From Pseudomonas fortuita (GTDB lineage: Bacteria > Pseudomonadota > Gammaproteobacteria > Pseudomonadales > Pseudomonadaceae): 64,000 nucleotides of DNA. The position numbers were made by a program, and so were the translations under genes. Location: the NCBI RefSeq assembly GCF_026898135.2, contig NZ_CP114035.2:785501-849500 (forward strand), in the 5' to 3' direction. Positions 55,858 to 64,000 of this stretch are shown here, in pieces. The notes under the pieces are model-generated. The model had not been told where the DNA came from. It saw nothing but the letters and a program-made list of their open reading frames with translations, and did no database searches. The stretch's first letter is position 1, and every line of letters begins with the position of its first letter.

Positions 55858-57444
55858 ATGAAAAATAATGCATTGTCAGGCCAGGAAAAACTTGCTGTTT
55901 CGTCTGCGCTCACGGCATTCAGGGTTTTACCTTCGACGGATTCAGATACAAGAGTCTTTGGCCGTTGGTTCGGTTATGCTGATTTTCAGCCCACGGGCAT
56001 CTTCCTCGAGCCCGGAGGTTATGTCCGGTATCAATTCTCGCTGCCGCCTAGGGCAAACGTGAAGATGCAACTCCTCGTCGGAACTCCCGGCTTCAATACA
56101 CAAGGCTCCGAGACTGAATGCCCTCGTACCCATGAAATGCCAGAATACCCTGGAATCGTCACTGATCCGGAAGGCGGGTTATTATGGGTGCGGGTAATAC
56201 CTGATGGGGTGGGCCCGACCGTCGAGGAGGTAACGATTAATTTTGAATGCATTGCTAACTCACATCGAGTACCTGTATTTATACAAGGCGAAACGTCCGT
56301 AGATCAGTGGGGCCAGATGCTTGAGGCTGCCAAGGAGCATGGGCGAGCGCCAGTGCAGCTCATGAGTGATAAAGTTGTTATCACCGCGTGGTGGGAGACG
56401 GCTTATGCCTATAAGAGTCACGATCCCTCGGCTGTATTAGACGAGTACAAAGAAATTCTAAGAGTTGAAAATGAAATCGGTGCAATTGGTTATGGTGCGG
56501 AACAAGAACCACCCAGTCCGCTGCGCATATTGGTCTCGGAGAAGGAAAGTGGCAACCCTAATGCCACTCACTATCGAATAAGTCTACCGCAATACGGCAG
56601 GTCGCTATTGACTCCCGACGGTGTGCGCGGCGACTGGGGAATCTGGCATGAGTTGGGTCATATGCAGCACCAAATTTCATGGAGCGCAAATGCGTTGACT
56701 GAGAACTCCGTTAATATATTTTCCCTTGCAGTGCAGCGCGCGCAAAAAAAATATTCAAGGGTGGTGCCTTACGACCGTGAAGCGCATGCCTTTTTGAATA
56801 GTTCCGATCCGAATAAGAAGTTTGAAGACAATGACGAGTTTGTCCGCCTCATCATGTGGGAGCAATTGAGGACAGCTTACGGCGACGCGTTCTTTCATCG
56901 GCTCCATCGTGAAAGCCGTAGTCATGGCAACCATGAACCTGGCCAGGGTGACGCTCAATACCGTCATTACTTCATGGTCACCAGCGCATGGGCTGCGCAG
57001 CACGATCTCACAACATTCTTCACTCGATGGGGTTGGCATCCAACCTCGCGCACACTTGATGCGATCCGAGATTTGAGGCTGCCTATGCCAGAGCCGGACC
57101 CGTCCACCCTCCACGTGAAGGCCGAAACGCAGATCGACGCAGTTGAACCGCATTCAGATGGTATCGAAATAAGGGGGGTTGCCCGCCCTGGGAGCCGCCT
57201 GAAAACCACCAATGATCCTGATATGGGTTGGTATGACCCAGAAGGCGGGATTACCTACGCCAACGCTTCAGGCGATTTTTCTGTGGTCACTCGAAGGTTG
57301 GTCGATGGCAACGCAGTGGTCAAATCCTATGACCCGCAAACAGGAGAGGCGTTGGGCGAGTCGAACCATGTGCCAGTGAACCTGCAGGGCACGGCTGCGG
57401 AATTCTCTTGCTGTACGGAACATGAAACCGGTGCCGATCATTGA
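55858..57444 (+). CDS. M60-family (enhancin-like) metallopeptidase, likely acquired
   Basis: A 528-residue M60 peptidase, a family that cuts mucin-type glycoproteins. The zinc motif is HELGH (264-268), with a distant Glu at 282, fitting HExxH-X(8,28)-E. An N-terminal beta domain (about 35-150) precedes it, and a C-terminal Ig-like domain lies at about 435-520. No signal peptide is seen, so export would need another route. Base composition and codons (TTA, ATA, AAT, AGA) are richer in A/T than both neighbours, which suggests horizontal gain. The start is the second of two ATGs, with GAGGGG 7 nt upstream. Confidence 0.88.
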   Translation: MKNNALSGQEKLAVSSALTAFRVLPSTDSDTRVFGRWFGYADFQPTGIFLEPGGYVRYQFSLPPRANVKMQLLVGTPGFNTQGSETECPRTHEMPEYPGIVTDPEGGLLWVRVIPDGVGPTVEEVTINFECIANSHRVPVFIQGETSVDQWGQMLEAAKEHGRAPVQLMSDKVVITAWWETAYAYKSHDPSAVLDEYKEILRVENEIGAIGYGAEQEPPSPLRILVSEKESGNPNATHYRISLPQYGRSLLTPDGVRGDWGIWHELGHMQHQISWSANALTENSVNIFSLAVQRAQKKYSRVVPYDREAHAFLNSSDPNKKFEDNDEFVRLIMWEQLRTAYGDAFFHRLHRESRSHGNHEPGQGDAQYRHYFMVTSAWAAQHDLTTFFTRWGWHPTSRTLDAIRDLRLPMPEPDPSTLHVKAETQIDAVEPHSDGIEIRGVARPGSRLKTTNDPDMGWYDPEGGITYANASGDFSVVTRRLVDGNAVVKSYDPQTGEALGESNHVPVNLQGTAAEFSCCTEHETGADH

Positions 57445-57646
57445 CTTTCGGTGATAGTCGATAACTGGGGCTAGTGGCAGTCATCACGCCAGCGAAACGC
57501 CGGTGTGATGCATTACAAGACAAGCTGCCTACGCGCGATCGGGTGTGGGCGCAGGTGTACCCGGATGTGAAGAATCTTCCCTACGGCTATAGCGGGCACT
57601 GGCGACTCGGCCTAGGATACGGCGCATGTAAAAAGGGAGTGTTTTC

Positions 57647-58462
57647 ATGCGTAAGTCTTTTGTCGTCAGCCTGCTCAGTGCTGGCATCCTGCTGGCCGGC
57701 TGCCAGGCAGTGAACACCACCAGCGGCGGTGCCGTTGGCGTCGAGCGCCAGCAGTACATGTTCAGCATGCTCTCGACCGATGAGGTCAACCAGATGTACG
57801 CCCAGTCTTACCAGCAGACCCTGGGTGAGGCATCGAGCAAGGGTGTGCTCGACAAGTCCAGCGCCGATGCCAAGCGTGTGCAGGCGATCGCCAGCCGCCT
57901 GATCGCCCAGGCGCCCAAGTTCCGCCCGGATGCCGCGCAATGGAACTGGGAGGTAAACGTCATCAAAAGCGACGAGCTCAACGCCAACTGCGGCCCGGGC
58001 GGCAAGATCATCGTCTACACCGGGCTGATCGATCAGCTCAAGCTCACCGATGCGGAAATTGCCGCAGTGGTGGGGCACGAGATTGCCCACGCCTTGCGTG
58101 AGCACAGCCGCGAGGCCATGTCCAAGGCGTATGGCGTGGAAATGGCCCGCCAGGGTGCCGGCGCCATTTTCGGCCTCGGCCAAGGCAGCATGGCCATGGC
58201 CGACACGGTGGTGAACTACGCCATGACCCTGCCCAACAGCCGGGCCAACGAGAACGAGGCCGACCTGATCGGCCTGGAGCTGTCGGCGCGTGCCGGTTAC
58301 GACCCGAATGCCGCGATCACCTTGTGGAACAAGATGAGCAAGGCTTCCGAAGGTGCACCGCCCGAGTTCATGAGTACTCACCCGGCATCCGCGAGCCGTA
58401 TTGCTTCGCTGCAGGCGGCGATTCCGAAGGTGATGCCGCTGTATCAGGCGGCAAAGCAGTAA
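57647..58462 (+). CDS. M48-family metallopeptidase lipoprotein (LoiP/YggG-like)
   Basis: A 271-residue lipoprotein with lipobox LLAGC (Cys19) and a zinc motif HEIAH at 144-148, with the third ligand in ANENEADLIG. This matches the single-domain M48 peptidases LoiP/YggG, which degrade misfolded outer-membrane proteins. The C-terminus has STHPASASRIASL, another family mark. A GGGAG lies before the ATG. The 200-nt gap upstream, between it and the M60 gene, holds only a weak hairpin (57481-57509). A GC-rich hairpin follows the stop. Confidence 0.92.
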   Translation: MRKSFVVSLLSAGILLAGCQAVNTTSGGAVGVERQQYMFSMLSTDEVNQMYAQSYQQTLGEASSKGVLDKSSADAKRVQAIASRLIAQAPKFRPDAAQWNWEVNVIKSDELNANCGPGGKIIVYTGLIDQLKLTDAEIAAVVGHEIAHALREHSREAMSKAYGVEMARQGAGAIFGLGQGSMAMADTVVNYAMTLPNSRANENEADLIGLELSARAGYDPNAAITLWNKMSKASEGAPPEFMSTHPASASRIASLQAAIPKVMPLYQAAKQ

Positions 58463-58468
58463 GACCGC

Positions 58469-58493
58469 AAGGGGGCTGCTTTGCAGCCCCTTC
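58469..58493. terminator. Hairpin between convergent M48 and UPF0016 genes
   Basis: AAGGGGGCTGC-TTT-GCAGCCCCTTC lies 6 nt after each stop codon. It has a strong stem but only a short T-run, and probably terminates both genes. Confidence 0.65.
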
Positions 58494-58498
58494 AGCAT

Positions 58499-59083
58499 TT
58501 AGCCAACCCAGCCACTGGCTTTCATCGCCGAGTACACGGCCACAATTGCCAGCACGAAGAACGCTGTGGCCGCCAGGCGACGGATCAGGGTCAACGGCAG
58601 TTTGTCTGCTGCAAAGTTACCCGCAAGAACCACCGGCACGTTGGCAATCAGCATGCCCAGCGTGGTGCCGATAATGACCATGATCAGGTGCGGGTACTGC
58701 GCCGCCAGCATGACGGTGGCGACTTGGGTCTTGTCACCGATTTCGGCCAGGAAAAACGCGATCAGCGTAGTCAGGAACGGCCCGAAGCGGCGCGCCGGGT
58801 TCTCGTCATCATCCATCTTGTCCGGCACCAGGGTCCACAGCGCAGTGGCGGTGAAGCTCGCGGCGAGGATCCAGTGCAATGCCGAGTCGCTGAAAAAGCT
58901 GCCGAACCAGGCGCCCACGGCACCGGCCGCAGCATGGTTGGCCAGGGTGGCGGCGATGATGCCGGCGATGATCGGCCACGGCTTGCGGAAGCGGGCAGCG
59001 AGAATGAGCGCGAGCAGTTGCGTCTTGTCGCCGATTTCGGCGAGGGCAACGATAGCGGTGGGGACCAACAGAGATTCCAGCAT
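58499..59083 (-). CDS. UPF0016/TMEM165-family Mn2+ exporter (MneA-like)
   Basis: A 194-residue membrane protein with six helices and the two hallmark motifs AEIGDKTQ (about residues 15-22 and 113-120) that form the cation site of the UPF0016 (Gdt1/TMEM165) family. Bacterial members export Mn2+. A yybP-ykoY Mn riboswitch lies upstream on the same strand, which supports that function. The coding start ATGCTGGAA follows AGGA by about 6 nt. It is convergent with the M48 peptidase gene. Confidence 0.93.
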   Translation of the reverse strand: MLESLLVPTAIVALAEIGDKTQLLALILAARFRKPWPIIAGIIAATLANHAAAGAVGAWFGSFFSDSALHWILAASFTATALWTLVPDKMDDDENPARRFGPFLTTLIAFFLAEIGDKTQVATVMLAAQYPHLIMVIIGTTLGMLIANVPVVLAGNFAADKLPLTLIRRLAATAFFVLAIVAVYSAMKASGWVG

Positions 59084-59113
59084 CAGGATTCCTACGGGGG
59101 CGGGTCGACACGG

Positions 59114-59162
59114 CTATGACACGTACAGCCTCCCCGCCCCGGGTAAGGTGTGCGTGTCATAG
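59114..59162 (-). promoter_or_regulatory. Expression-platform hairpin of the Mn riboswitch
   Basis: CTATGACACG at 59114-59123 is repeated as a perfect inverted copy at 59153-59162. The copy nearer the aptamer overlaps the aptamer's closing segment (AAGACCTATG), so it cannot pair in both ways at once. The hairpin lies about 30 nt before the UPF0016 start. Confidence 0.6.
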
Positions 59163-59310
59163 GTCTTGTCAAACCCTGGATCCGTCTTTGCGGATCTCTC
59201 CATGCGTGCTGGCATGGTGGGTCGCACGCGCCATGGTCTGTTGACCAAGTATGTTGACGCGTACCGGGCGAGCAGGGTGCTCGCGGGAGACTACTCCCCT
59301 AGGACGGTGC
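59155..59310 (-). promoter_or_regulatory. yybP-ykoY manganese riboswitch
   Basis: On the minus strand the leader contains GGGGAGTAG near 59295-59303, then GCGTCAACATACTTGG, and ends with CAAGACC near 59164-59170. These are the conserved parts of the yybP-ykoY RNA, which binds Mn2+ and turns on exporter genes. It precedes a UPF0016 gene, a known target class. Exact ends are estimates. Confidence 0.85.
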
Positions 59311-59350
59311 GGATTCTGCCTAGGCAAAACGCTTTCGGCAAGCGCTGTTT

Positions 59351-60349
59351 TTATCCGTGTGTTGCCTGATAGATACGGAAACCGTCAGCGTCGTCGCGCA
59401 CCTGGCAGTTGCCCAGCGCCCCTTCGATCAGCGGCTGGTAGCGCAGGAAGCTGTTGGCAACAAGGCGCATTTCACCGCCTTTTCGCAGATGAACGGCCGA
59501 TTTTTTCAGCAGATTTTCCGAAGCCTGGTAGTTGGTGTGCACCCCGGTGTGAAACGGCGGGTTACTCAAAATCAGGCTCAGTTCGGTGGGGGCCGCGTCG
59601 ATACCATCACCGCTGATAACGTCGCCTTCCAGGCCGTTGGCAGCCAGCGTCAGGCGGCTGGCCGCGACGGCGAAGGCATCCACGTCAAGCAGCGTGACCC
59701 GGCTTTGCGGATAGCGGCGCTTGACCGTTGCGCCCAATATCCCGGCGCCACAGCCAAAGTCCAGTACATGCCCGCTCGGCAGGCCGTCGAGGTGCTTGAG
59801 CAGCAGGGCCGTACCGCGATCAAGGCGCCCATGACTGAATACGCCAGGCAGGCTGACCACTTGCAACGGGCCGTCCTCCAGGGCCAGCTCGAAGCGTTCG
59901 GCCAGGCTTTCCAGCGGTTTGGCCACGGGCGCCTGCTCGATCGTGACTTGCCACAGCTGGCAGTGCCGGGCGCTGTCCAGCTTGCGCGGTCTGCCAAAGG
60001 CCTGCAGCTGTTTGGCCGCGCCTTCGATGCCGCCGCGTTTTTCGCCAACCAGGTACAGCTCACCGCCGGCCAGGCGCGACGCCAGGGCATTGAGCAGGTA
60101 GGCAGCCAGTTCACGGGACTTGGGCAGGAACAGCACGGCGCTGTCGAAGGCCACCTCGGGTGGCTCGACACCATAGTGGCTGCGACCGGCAAAGCGGCTT
60201 TCGAGCATGGCGTGATCGCCCGCATGCCATGTCCAGGCCTGGGCCTGCGGCAATTGGCCGAGCAGGCCATCAGCGGGGGCGCCGGCGATCAGCAGCGGGC
60301 CCTGGAACAGCTCTGCCTGGCGGAGCAATACTTCACTGCGCGGGTCCAT
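59351..60349 (-). CDS. rsmC: RsmC, 16S rRNA m2G1207 methyltransferase
   Basis: A 332-residue two-domain methyltransferase. The N-terminal domain (1-165) is a degenerate methyltransferase fold with [15 protein letters not shown] and [14 protein letters not shown]. The C-terminal domain has the SAM loop [13 protein letters not shown] (about 200) and catalytic SNPPFHTG. The arrangement and length fit RsmC rather than RlmG. CAGGAGG lies 9 nt before the ATG at 60349, which fixes the start. The Mn riboswitch begins about 40 nt after its stop. Confidence 0.92.
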   Translation of the reverse strand: MDPRSEVLLRQAELFQGPLLIAGAPADGLLGQLPQAQAWTWHAGDHAMLESRFAGRSHYGVEPPEVAFDSAVLFLPKSRELAAYLLNALASRLAGGELYLVGEKRGGIEGAAKQLQAFGRPRKLDSARHCQLWQVTIEQAPVAKPLESLAERFELALEDGPLQVVSLPGVFSHGRLDRGTALLLKHLDGLPSGHVLDFGCGAGILGATVKRRYPQSRVTLLDVDAFAVAASRLTLAANGLEGDVISGDGIDAAPTELSLILSNPPFHTGVHTNYQASENLLKKSAVHLRKGGEMRLVANSFLRYQPLIEGALGNCQVRDDADGFRIYQATHG

Positions 60350-60401
60350 GGACGACGCCTCCTGAAAAAGTGGCGCAGTGTAGCAGAGGCGGGCGCCCCG
60401 C

Positions 60402-61367
60402 TCAGCTGACCACGCGGCGCGGCTGACCGGCGAAGAAGGCTTGGGCGTTTTCACTGAGCTGGCCGACGATGCGTTGGCGCGACTCCACTGCCCCCCAGGC
60501 GCTGTGCGGGGTGATGATCAGCCGCGGGATGCGGGGTTCGAGCAACGGGTTGCCGTTGACCGGCGGCTCCACGCTCAGCACGTCGGTGGCCGCGCCGCCC
60601 AGGTGGCCACTGCGCAGGGCATCGGCCAGTGCCTGCTCGTCGATCAGGCCGCCACGGGCGGTGTTGACCACCAGGGCACCGGGCTTGAGCAGGGCCAGTT
60701 CGCGGGCGCCGAGCATGTGCCGGGTGTGCTCGTTCAGCGGGCAGTGCAGGGTCAGGGCATCGATTTGTGGCAGCAGTTCGTCCAGCGGCAGGCGGTCGGC
60801 GCGCTCCGGGCGGCCAGGTATTTGCCCGCTGAGCACGCGCATGCCGAACGCTTCGGCCAGCCGCGCCACTGCGCCGCCCAGTTCGCCGTGGCCGAGCAGG
60901 CCGAGGGTTTTGCCTTCCAGCTCGACGATGGGGAAGTCCAGCAGGCAGAACTGGCTGGCCTTGGCCCACTGGCCGTCGGCTACCGCCTGGTTGTAGTCGC
61001 ACAGGCGAGTGGCCAGGGCCAGCAGCAGGGCGAGGGTATGCTGCGCGACGGACGGTGTGCCATAGCCCTGGCAGTTGCATACCGTGATGCCTTGGGCTCG
61101 CGCTGCTGCCAGGTCGACATTGTTGGTGCCGGTGGCAGCGACCAGAATCAGCTTGAGCTGTGGGTTGGCGGCCAGGGTCGCGGCGTCGAGCATGACCTTG
61201 TTGCTGACCACCGCCACGGCGCCCTGCAGACGCTGGCTTACCTGGTCAGGGCGGGTTGCATCGAACAGCTCGAGTTCATCGAACTGGCTTCGTAGCGGGG
61301 AAAGGTCGAGGTCACCAAGGTCCAGGGACTGGTGATCGAGAAACACGGCGCGACGCGGGCTGGGCAT
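60402..61367 (-). CDS. D-2-hydroxyacid dehydrogenase (glycerate/hydroxypyruvate type)
   Basis: A 321-residue NAD(P)-dependent D-2-hydroxyacid dehydrogenase. The Rossmann motif [14 protein letters not shown] is near residue 148, catalytic Arg is in [11 protein letters not shown], Glu in DVLSVEPP, and His in ITPHSAWGA. The [11 protein letters not shown] stretch resembles glycerate dehydrogenase/hydroxypyruvate reductase (HprA). The start at [12 protein letters not shown] is preferred; an upstream ATG adds 24 residues that do not look conserved. It starts divergently from the acyl-CoA ligase. Confidence 0.88.
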   Translation of the reverse strand: MPSPRRAVFLDHQSLDLGDLDLSPLRSQFDELELFDATRPDQVSQRLQGAVAVVSNKVMLDAATLAANPQLKLILVAATGTNNVDLAAARAQGITVCNCQGYGTPSVAQHTLALLLALATRLCDYNQAVADGQWAKASQFCLLDFPIVELEGKTLGLLGHGELGGAVARLAEAFGMRVLSGQIPGRPERADRLPLDELLPQIDALTLHCPLNEHTRHMLGARELALLKPGALVVNTARGGLIDEQALADALRSGHLGGAATDVLSVEPPVNGNPLLEPRIPRLIITPHSAWGAVESRQRIVGQLSENAQAFFAGQPRRVVS

Positions 61368-61528
61368 CAGTAAGGCTCCGTTGGCAGGGCAGGGATGATC
61401 CATCCCCCGGACAATGCCACTCATACCCCGCGCAGCCAAATCATTCCTTCGGCTGATTTAGCCGTCACATTCGCGAACTACAGTAGTTCCCAGACTTTTC
61501 CGGCCCGCTTTTCAGAAAAGGGATACCC

Positions 61529-63211
61529 ATGCTGCAGACCCGCATCATCAAGCCCACCGAGGGCGCCTACGACTACCCGCTGCTGATCAAACGCCTTTTG
61601 ATGTCCGGCAGCCGTTATGAAAAAACCCGCGAAATCGTCTACCGCGACCAGTTGCGCCTGACCTACCTACAGCTCAACGAACGCATCGCGCGCCTGGCCA
61701 ATGTGCTGACCGAGGCCGGGGTAAAGGCCGGTGACACTGTGGCGGTAATGGACTGGGACAGCCACCGCTATCTGGAGTGCATGTTCGCCATCCCGATGAT
61801 CGGCGCCATTGTGCACACCATCAACGTGCGCCTGTCGCCCGAGCAGATCCTCTACACCATGAACCACGCCGAAGACCGCGTGGTGCTGGTCAACAGCGAT
61901 TTTGTCGGCCTCTACCAGGCCATTGCCGGGCAACTGACCACCGTTGACAAGACCCTGCTGCTGACCGATGGCCCGGACAAGACTGCCGAGCTGCCCGGCC
62001 TGGTGGGTGAGTATGAGCAGCTGCTGGCAGCCGCCAGCCCCCGCTACGATTTCCCGGATTTCGATGAAAACTCGGTGGCCACCACCTTCTACACCACCGG
62101 CACCACCGGCAACCCCAAGGGTGTGTACTTCACCCACCGGCAGCTGGTACTGCACACCCTGGCCGAAGCTTCGGTCACCGGCAGCATCGACAGCGTACGC
62201 CTGCTGGGCAGCAACGATGTGTACATGCCCATCACGCCGATGTTCCATGTACATGCCTGGGGCATTCCCTACGCTGCCACCATGCTTGGCATGAAACAGG
62301 TATACCCGGGGCGCTACGAGCCAGACATGCTGGTCAAGCTGTGGCGCGAAGAAAAGGTCACGTTCTCCCACTGCGTGCCGACCATTTTGCAGATGCTGCT
62401 CAACTGCCCGACCTCGCAAGGGCAGGACTTCGGCGGCTGGAAGATCATCATTGGCGGCAGCTCGCTCAACCGTTCGCTTTACCAGGCTGCCCTGGCGCGT
62501 GGCATCCAGCTGACTGCCGCGTATGGCATGTCCGAAACCTGCCCGCTGATCTCCGCTGCGCACCTGAACGACGAGCTGCAGGCCGGCAGCGAGGATGAGC
62601 GCGTCACCTACCGCATCAAGGCCGGTGTGCCTGTGCCGCTGGTCGAGGCGGCCATTGTCGATGGCGACGGCAACTTCCTGCCGGCAGACGGCGAAACCCA
62701 GGGCGAGCTGGTGCTGCGCGCGCCGTGGCTGACCATGGGCTACTTCAAGGAGCCGGAAAAGAGCAAGGAGCTGTGGCAGGGGGGCTGGCTGCACACCGGC
62801 GATGTCGCCACCCTCGACGGCATGGGCTACATCGACATTCGTGATCGCATCAAGGATGTGATCAAGACCGGTGGCGAGTGGGTTTCTTCGCTCGACCTGG
62901 AAGACCTGATCAGCCGTCACCCGGCCGTGCGCGAAGTGGCGGTGGTGGGGGTGGCCGACCCGCAGTGGGGCGAGCGCCCGTTCGCCTTGCTGGTGCTGCG
63001 CGACGGCCAGGCCATCGATGCCAAGGCGCTCAAGGACCATCTCAAGCCATTTGTCGAGCAAGGGCACATCAACAAGTGGGCGATTCCTAGCCAGATCGCC
63101 GTTGTTACTGAAATTCCCAAGACCAGTGTCGGCAAGCTCGACAAGAAACGCATCCGCCAGGACATCGTCCAGTGGCAGGCCAGCAATAGCGCGTTCCTGT
63201 CCACGCTGTAA
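61529..63211 (+). CDS. Medium-chain fatty acyl-CoA ligase (AlkK-like)
   Basis: A 560-residue AMP-forming acyl-CoA synthetase. The P-loop is FYTTGTTGNPKGV (about 187-199), YGMSETCP is the adenine motif, and GWLHTGDVATLD plus DRIKDVIKTGGEWVSS form the hinge. The C-terminal catalytic Lys is in PKTSVGKLDKK. The pattern follows the AlkK-type enzymes that activate short- and medium-chain fatty acids; the syntenic KT2440 gene (PP_0763, by my recollection) is of that kind. A DUF1302 gene follows on the same strand. Confidence 0.92.
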   Translation: MLQTRIIKPTEGAYDYPLLIKRLLMSGSRYEKTREIVYRDQLRLTYLQLNERIARLANVLTEAGVKAGDTVAVMDWDSHRYLECMFAIPMIGAIVHTINVRLSPEQILYTMNHAEDRVVLVNSDFVGLYQAIAGQLTTVDKTLLLTDGPDKTAELPGLVGEYEQLLAAASPRYDFPDFDENSVATTFYTTGTTGNPKGVYFTHRQLVLHTLAEASVTGSIDSVRLLGSNDVYMPITPMFHVHAWGIPYAATMLGMKQVYPGRYEPDMLVKLWREEKVTFSHCVPTILQMLLNCPTSQGQDFGGWKIIIGGSSLNRSLYQAALARGIQLTAAYGMSETCPLISAAHLNDELQAGSEDERVTYRIKAGVPVPLVEAAIVDGDGNFLPADGETQGELVLRAPWLTMGYFKEPEKSKELWQGGWLHTGDVATLDGMGYIDIRDRIKDVIKTGGEWVSSLDLEDLISRHPAVREVAVVGVADPQWGERPFALLVLRDGQAIDAKALKDHLKPFVEQGHINKWAIPSQIAVVTEIPKTSVGKLDKKRIRQDIVQWQASNSAFLSTL

Positions 63212-63216
63212 ACGCC

Positions 63217-63250
63217 GTGCGGGTCGCGCGCGTCAGAACGCGACCCGCAC
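63217..63250. terminator. GC-rich hairpin after the acyl-CoA ligase
   Basis: GTGCGGGTCGCG and its perfect inverted copy are separated by 10 nt, 5 nt after the stop codon. No T-run is present, so termination may be partial. The rest of the 63251-63543 gap shows no gene and should carry the DUF1302 promoter. Confidence 0.6.
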
Positions 63251-63543
63251 GCTAGAGGCCTCGGCACCTTGCCAAATGGCAGAAATGCGCCATCCTTGAG
63301 CTCTGCCAGCCCGCAACCGGGACAACACTGCAGCGAGTTGGCGGCATGGAGCGCAAATCACACTTTAGAGGGATCAAGCGCCTGTGCCTTGCTGGCTATA
63401 GTCGGGGCCAGGGGATTTTCAGGAATGGGGGAGGGCGATACGCGCAAGCCGTGTCGCCGCAGGTGAAAACCTGCAAACCGGTCGCTCGGGCCGTTCTTGA
63501 AAGGACTCACTGCCATAACAATAAAGTACATGGAGTAGCGTCG

Positions 63544-64000
63544 ATGAAATCTGCAAACCTGTTCTGGCGCCGGGCCAAGTTGCCCTTGGCCGTCAGCCTT
63601 GCTTCCACGCTCGCAAGTCCTGCTTTCGCTGTCAGTTTCAACATTGGTGAAATCGAAGGGCAGTTCGACTCGTCGCTCTCCATCGGCGCCAGCTGGTCGA
63701 CGGCCAACCCCAACAAGAACCTGATCGGGGTGAACAACGGCGGCAAGGGCCTGTCGCAGACCTCTGACGATGGCCACCTGAACTTCAAGAAGGGCGAAAC
63801 CTTCTCCAAGATCTTCAAGGGCATCCACGACCTTGAACTCAAGTACGGCGATACTGGCGTGTTCGTGCGGGGCAAGTACTGGTACGACTTCGAATTGAAG
63901 GACGAAGGCCGCGAGTTCAAGGACATCAGCGACTCTGGCCGCAAGGAGGGCGCCAAGTCGTCCGGGGCCCAGTTGCTCGACGCCTTTGTCTACCACAACT
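63544..64000 (+). CDS. DUF1302 family outer-membrane protein (N-terminal part)
   Basis: The first 152 codons of a DUF1302 protein; the gene runs off the right edge. A long signal peptide (PLAVSLASTLASPAFA, cleavage near residue 29) is followed by VSFNIGEIEGQFDSSLSIGASWSTANP, the usual family start. DUF1302 genes often pair with DUF1329 and occur near lipid-metabolism genes; the upstream acyl-CoA ligase fits this. The partner would lie outside the window. Family function is not settled. Confidence 0.85.
   Translation, partial: MKSANLFWRRAKLPLAVSLASTLASPAFAVSFNIGEIEGQFDSSLSIGASWSTANPNKNLIGVNNGGKGLSQTSDDGHLNFKKGETFSKIFKGIHDLELKYGDTGVFVRGKYWYDFELKDEGREFKDISDSGRKEGAKSSGAQLLDAFVYHN

Noticed and set aside
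57474..57713. A 79-codon frame before the M48 gene that could be a gene remnant
   Set aside because: It runs into the M48 gene in the wrong frame and shows no recognisable domain; the segment is probably the M48 leader region.

Overview
The window is chromosomal DNA of a Pseudomonas, very probably of the P. putida group. The evidence is GC-rich codon use, many copies of the 35-bp P. putida REP palindrome, and a gene order that follows P. putida KT2440 and, in reverse, the PA4640-PA4686 segment of P. aeruginosa (mqo, hpt/upp/uraA, hemH, phr, pagL, murI, moeB, prmC, prfA, hemA, lolB, ispE, prs, rplY, pth, ychF, mksFEB). Most of it is core chromosome. No plasmid, prophage, IS element or CRISPR array was seen.

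Layout. 1-3.2 kb: MksFEB condensin operon, cut by the left edge. 3.4-8.2 kb: rimI, an M15 peptidase, a LysR/LysE pair, tRNA-Met and an orphan FecR. 8.4-14.6 kb: two MFS exporters, a FecI/FecR pair without a receptor, and the alkylation-repair genes alkA and ada. 14.7-25 kb: an MscS-type channel, DUF3422, an aldehyde dehydrogenase/NCS1 permease/SnoaL cluster, a YcaC hydrolase, PPK2, and a SulP transporter that has lost its middle. 25.2-32 kb: the housekeeping run ychF-pth-rplY-prs-tRNA-Gln-ispE-lolB-TPR lipoprotein. 32-33 kb: a 574-bp nested inverted repeat flanked by short tandem repeats. 33-38.4 kb: hemA-prfA-prmC-moeB-murI-pagL. 38.5-43.6 kb: a light-response cluster (SDR, photolyase, LitR-type MerR regulator, TudS/DUF1722, renalase) with two matching operator palindromes. 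43.7-49.4 kb: hemH, pyrimidine and purine salvage, small proteins. 49.4-58.5 kb: mqo, small lipoproteins, an acyltransferase, an SRAP protein, an AT-richer M60 peptidase gene that looks acquired, and an M48 lipoprotein peptidase. 58.5-64 kb: a UPF0016 Mn exporter behind a yybP-ykoY riboswitch, rsmC, a 2-hydroxyacid dehydrogenase, an acyl-CoA ligase and the start of a DUF1302 gene.

How the parts work together. The hemA block links tetrapyrrole entry with release factor 1 and its methyltransferase. The uraA-upp and hpt genes salvage bases using PRPP made by prs. The light cluster pairs photolyase with its probable regulator. The two FecR genes have near-identical Fur-like boxes, which points to iron control.

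Most worth a second look: the internally deleted SulP gene, the LitR operator pair, the Mn riboswitch with its overlapping hairpin, the incomplete Fec signalling sets, the nested inverted repeat, the M60 gene, a 45-codon arginine-rich ORF before an MFS gene, and an SRAP protein that appears to lack the family histidine.
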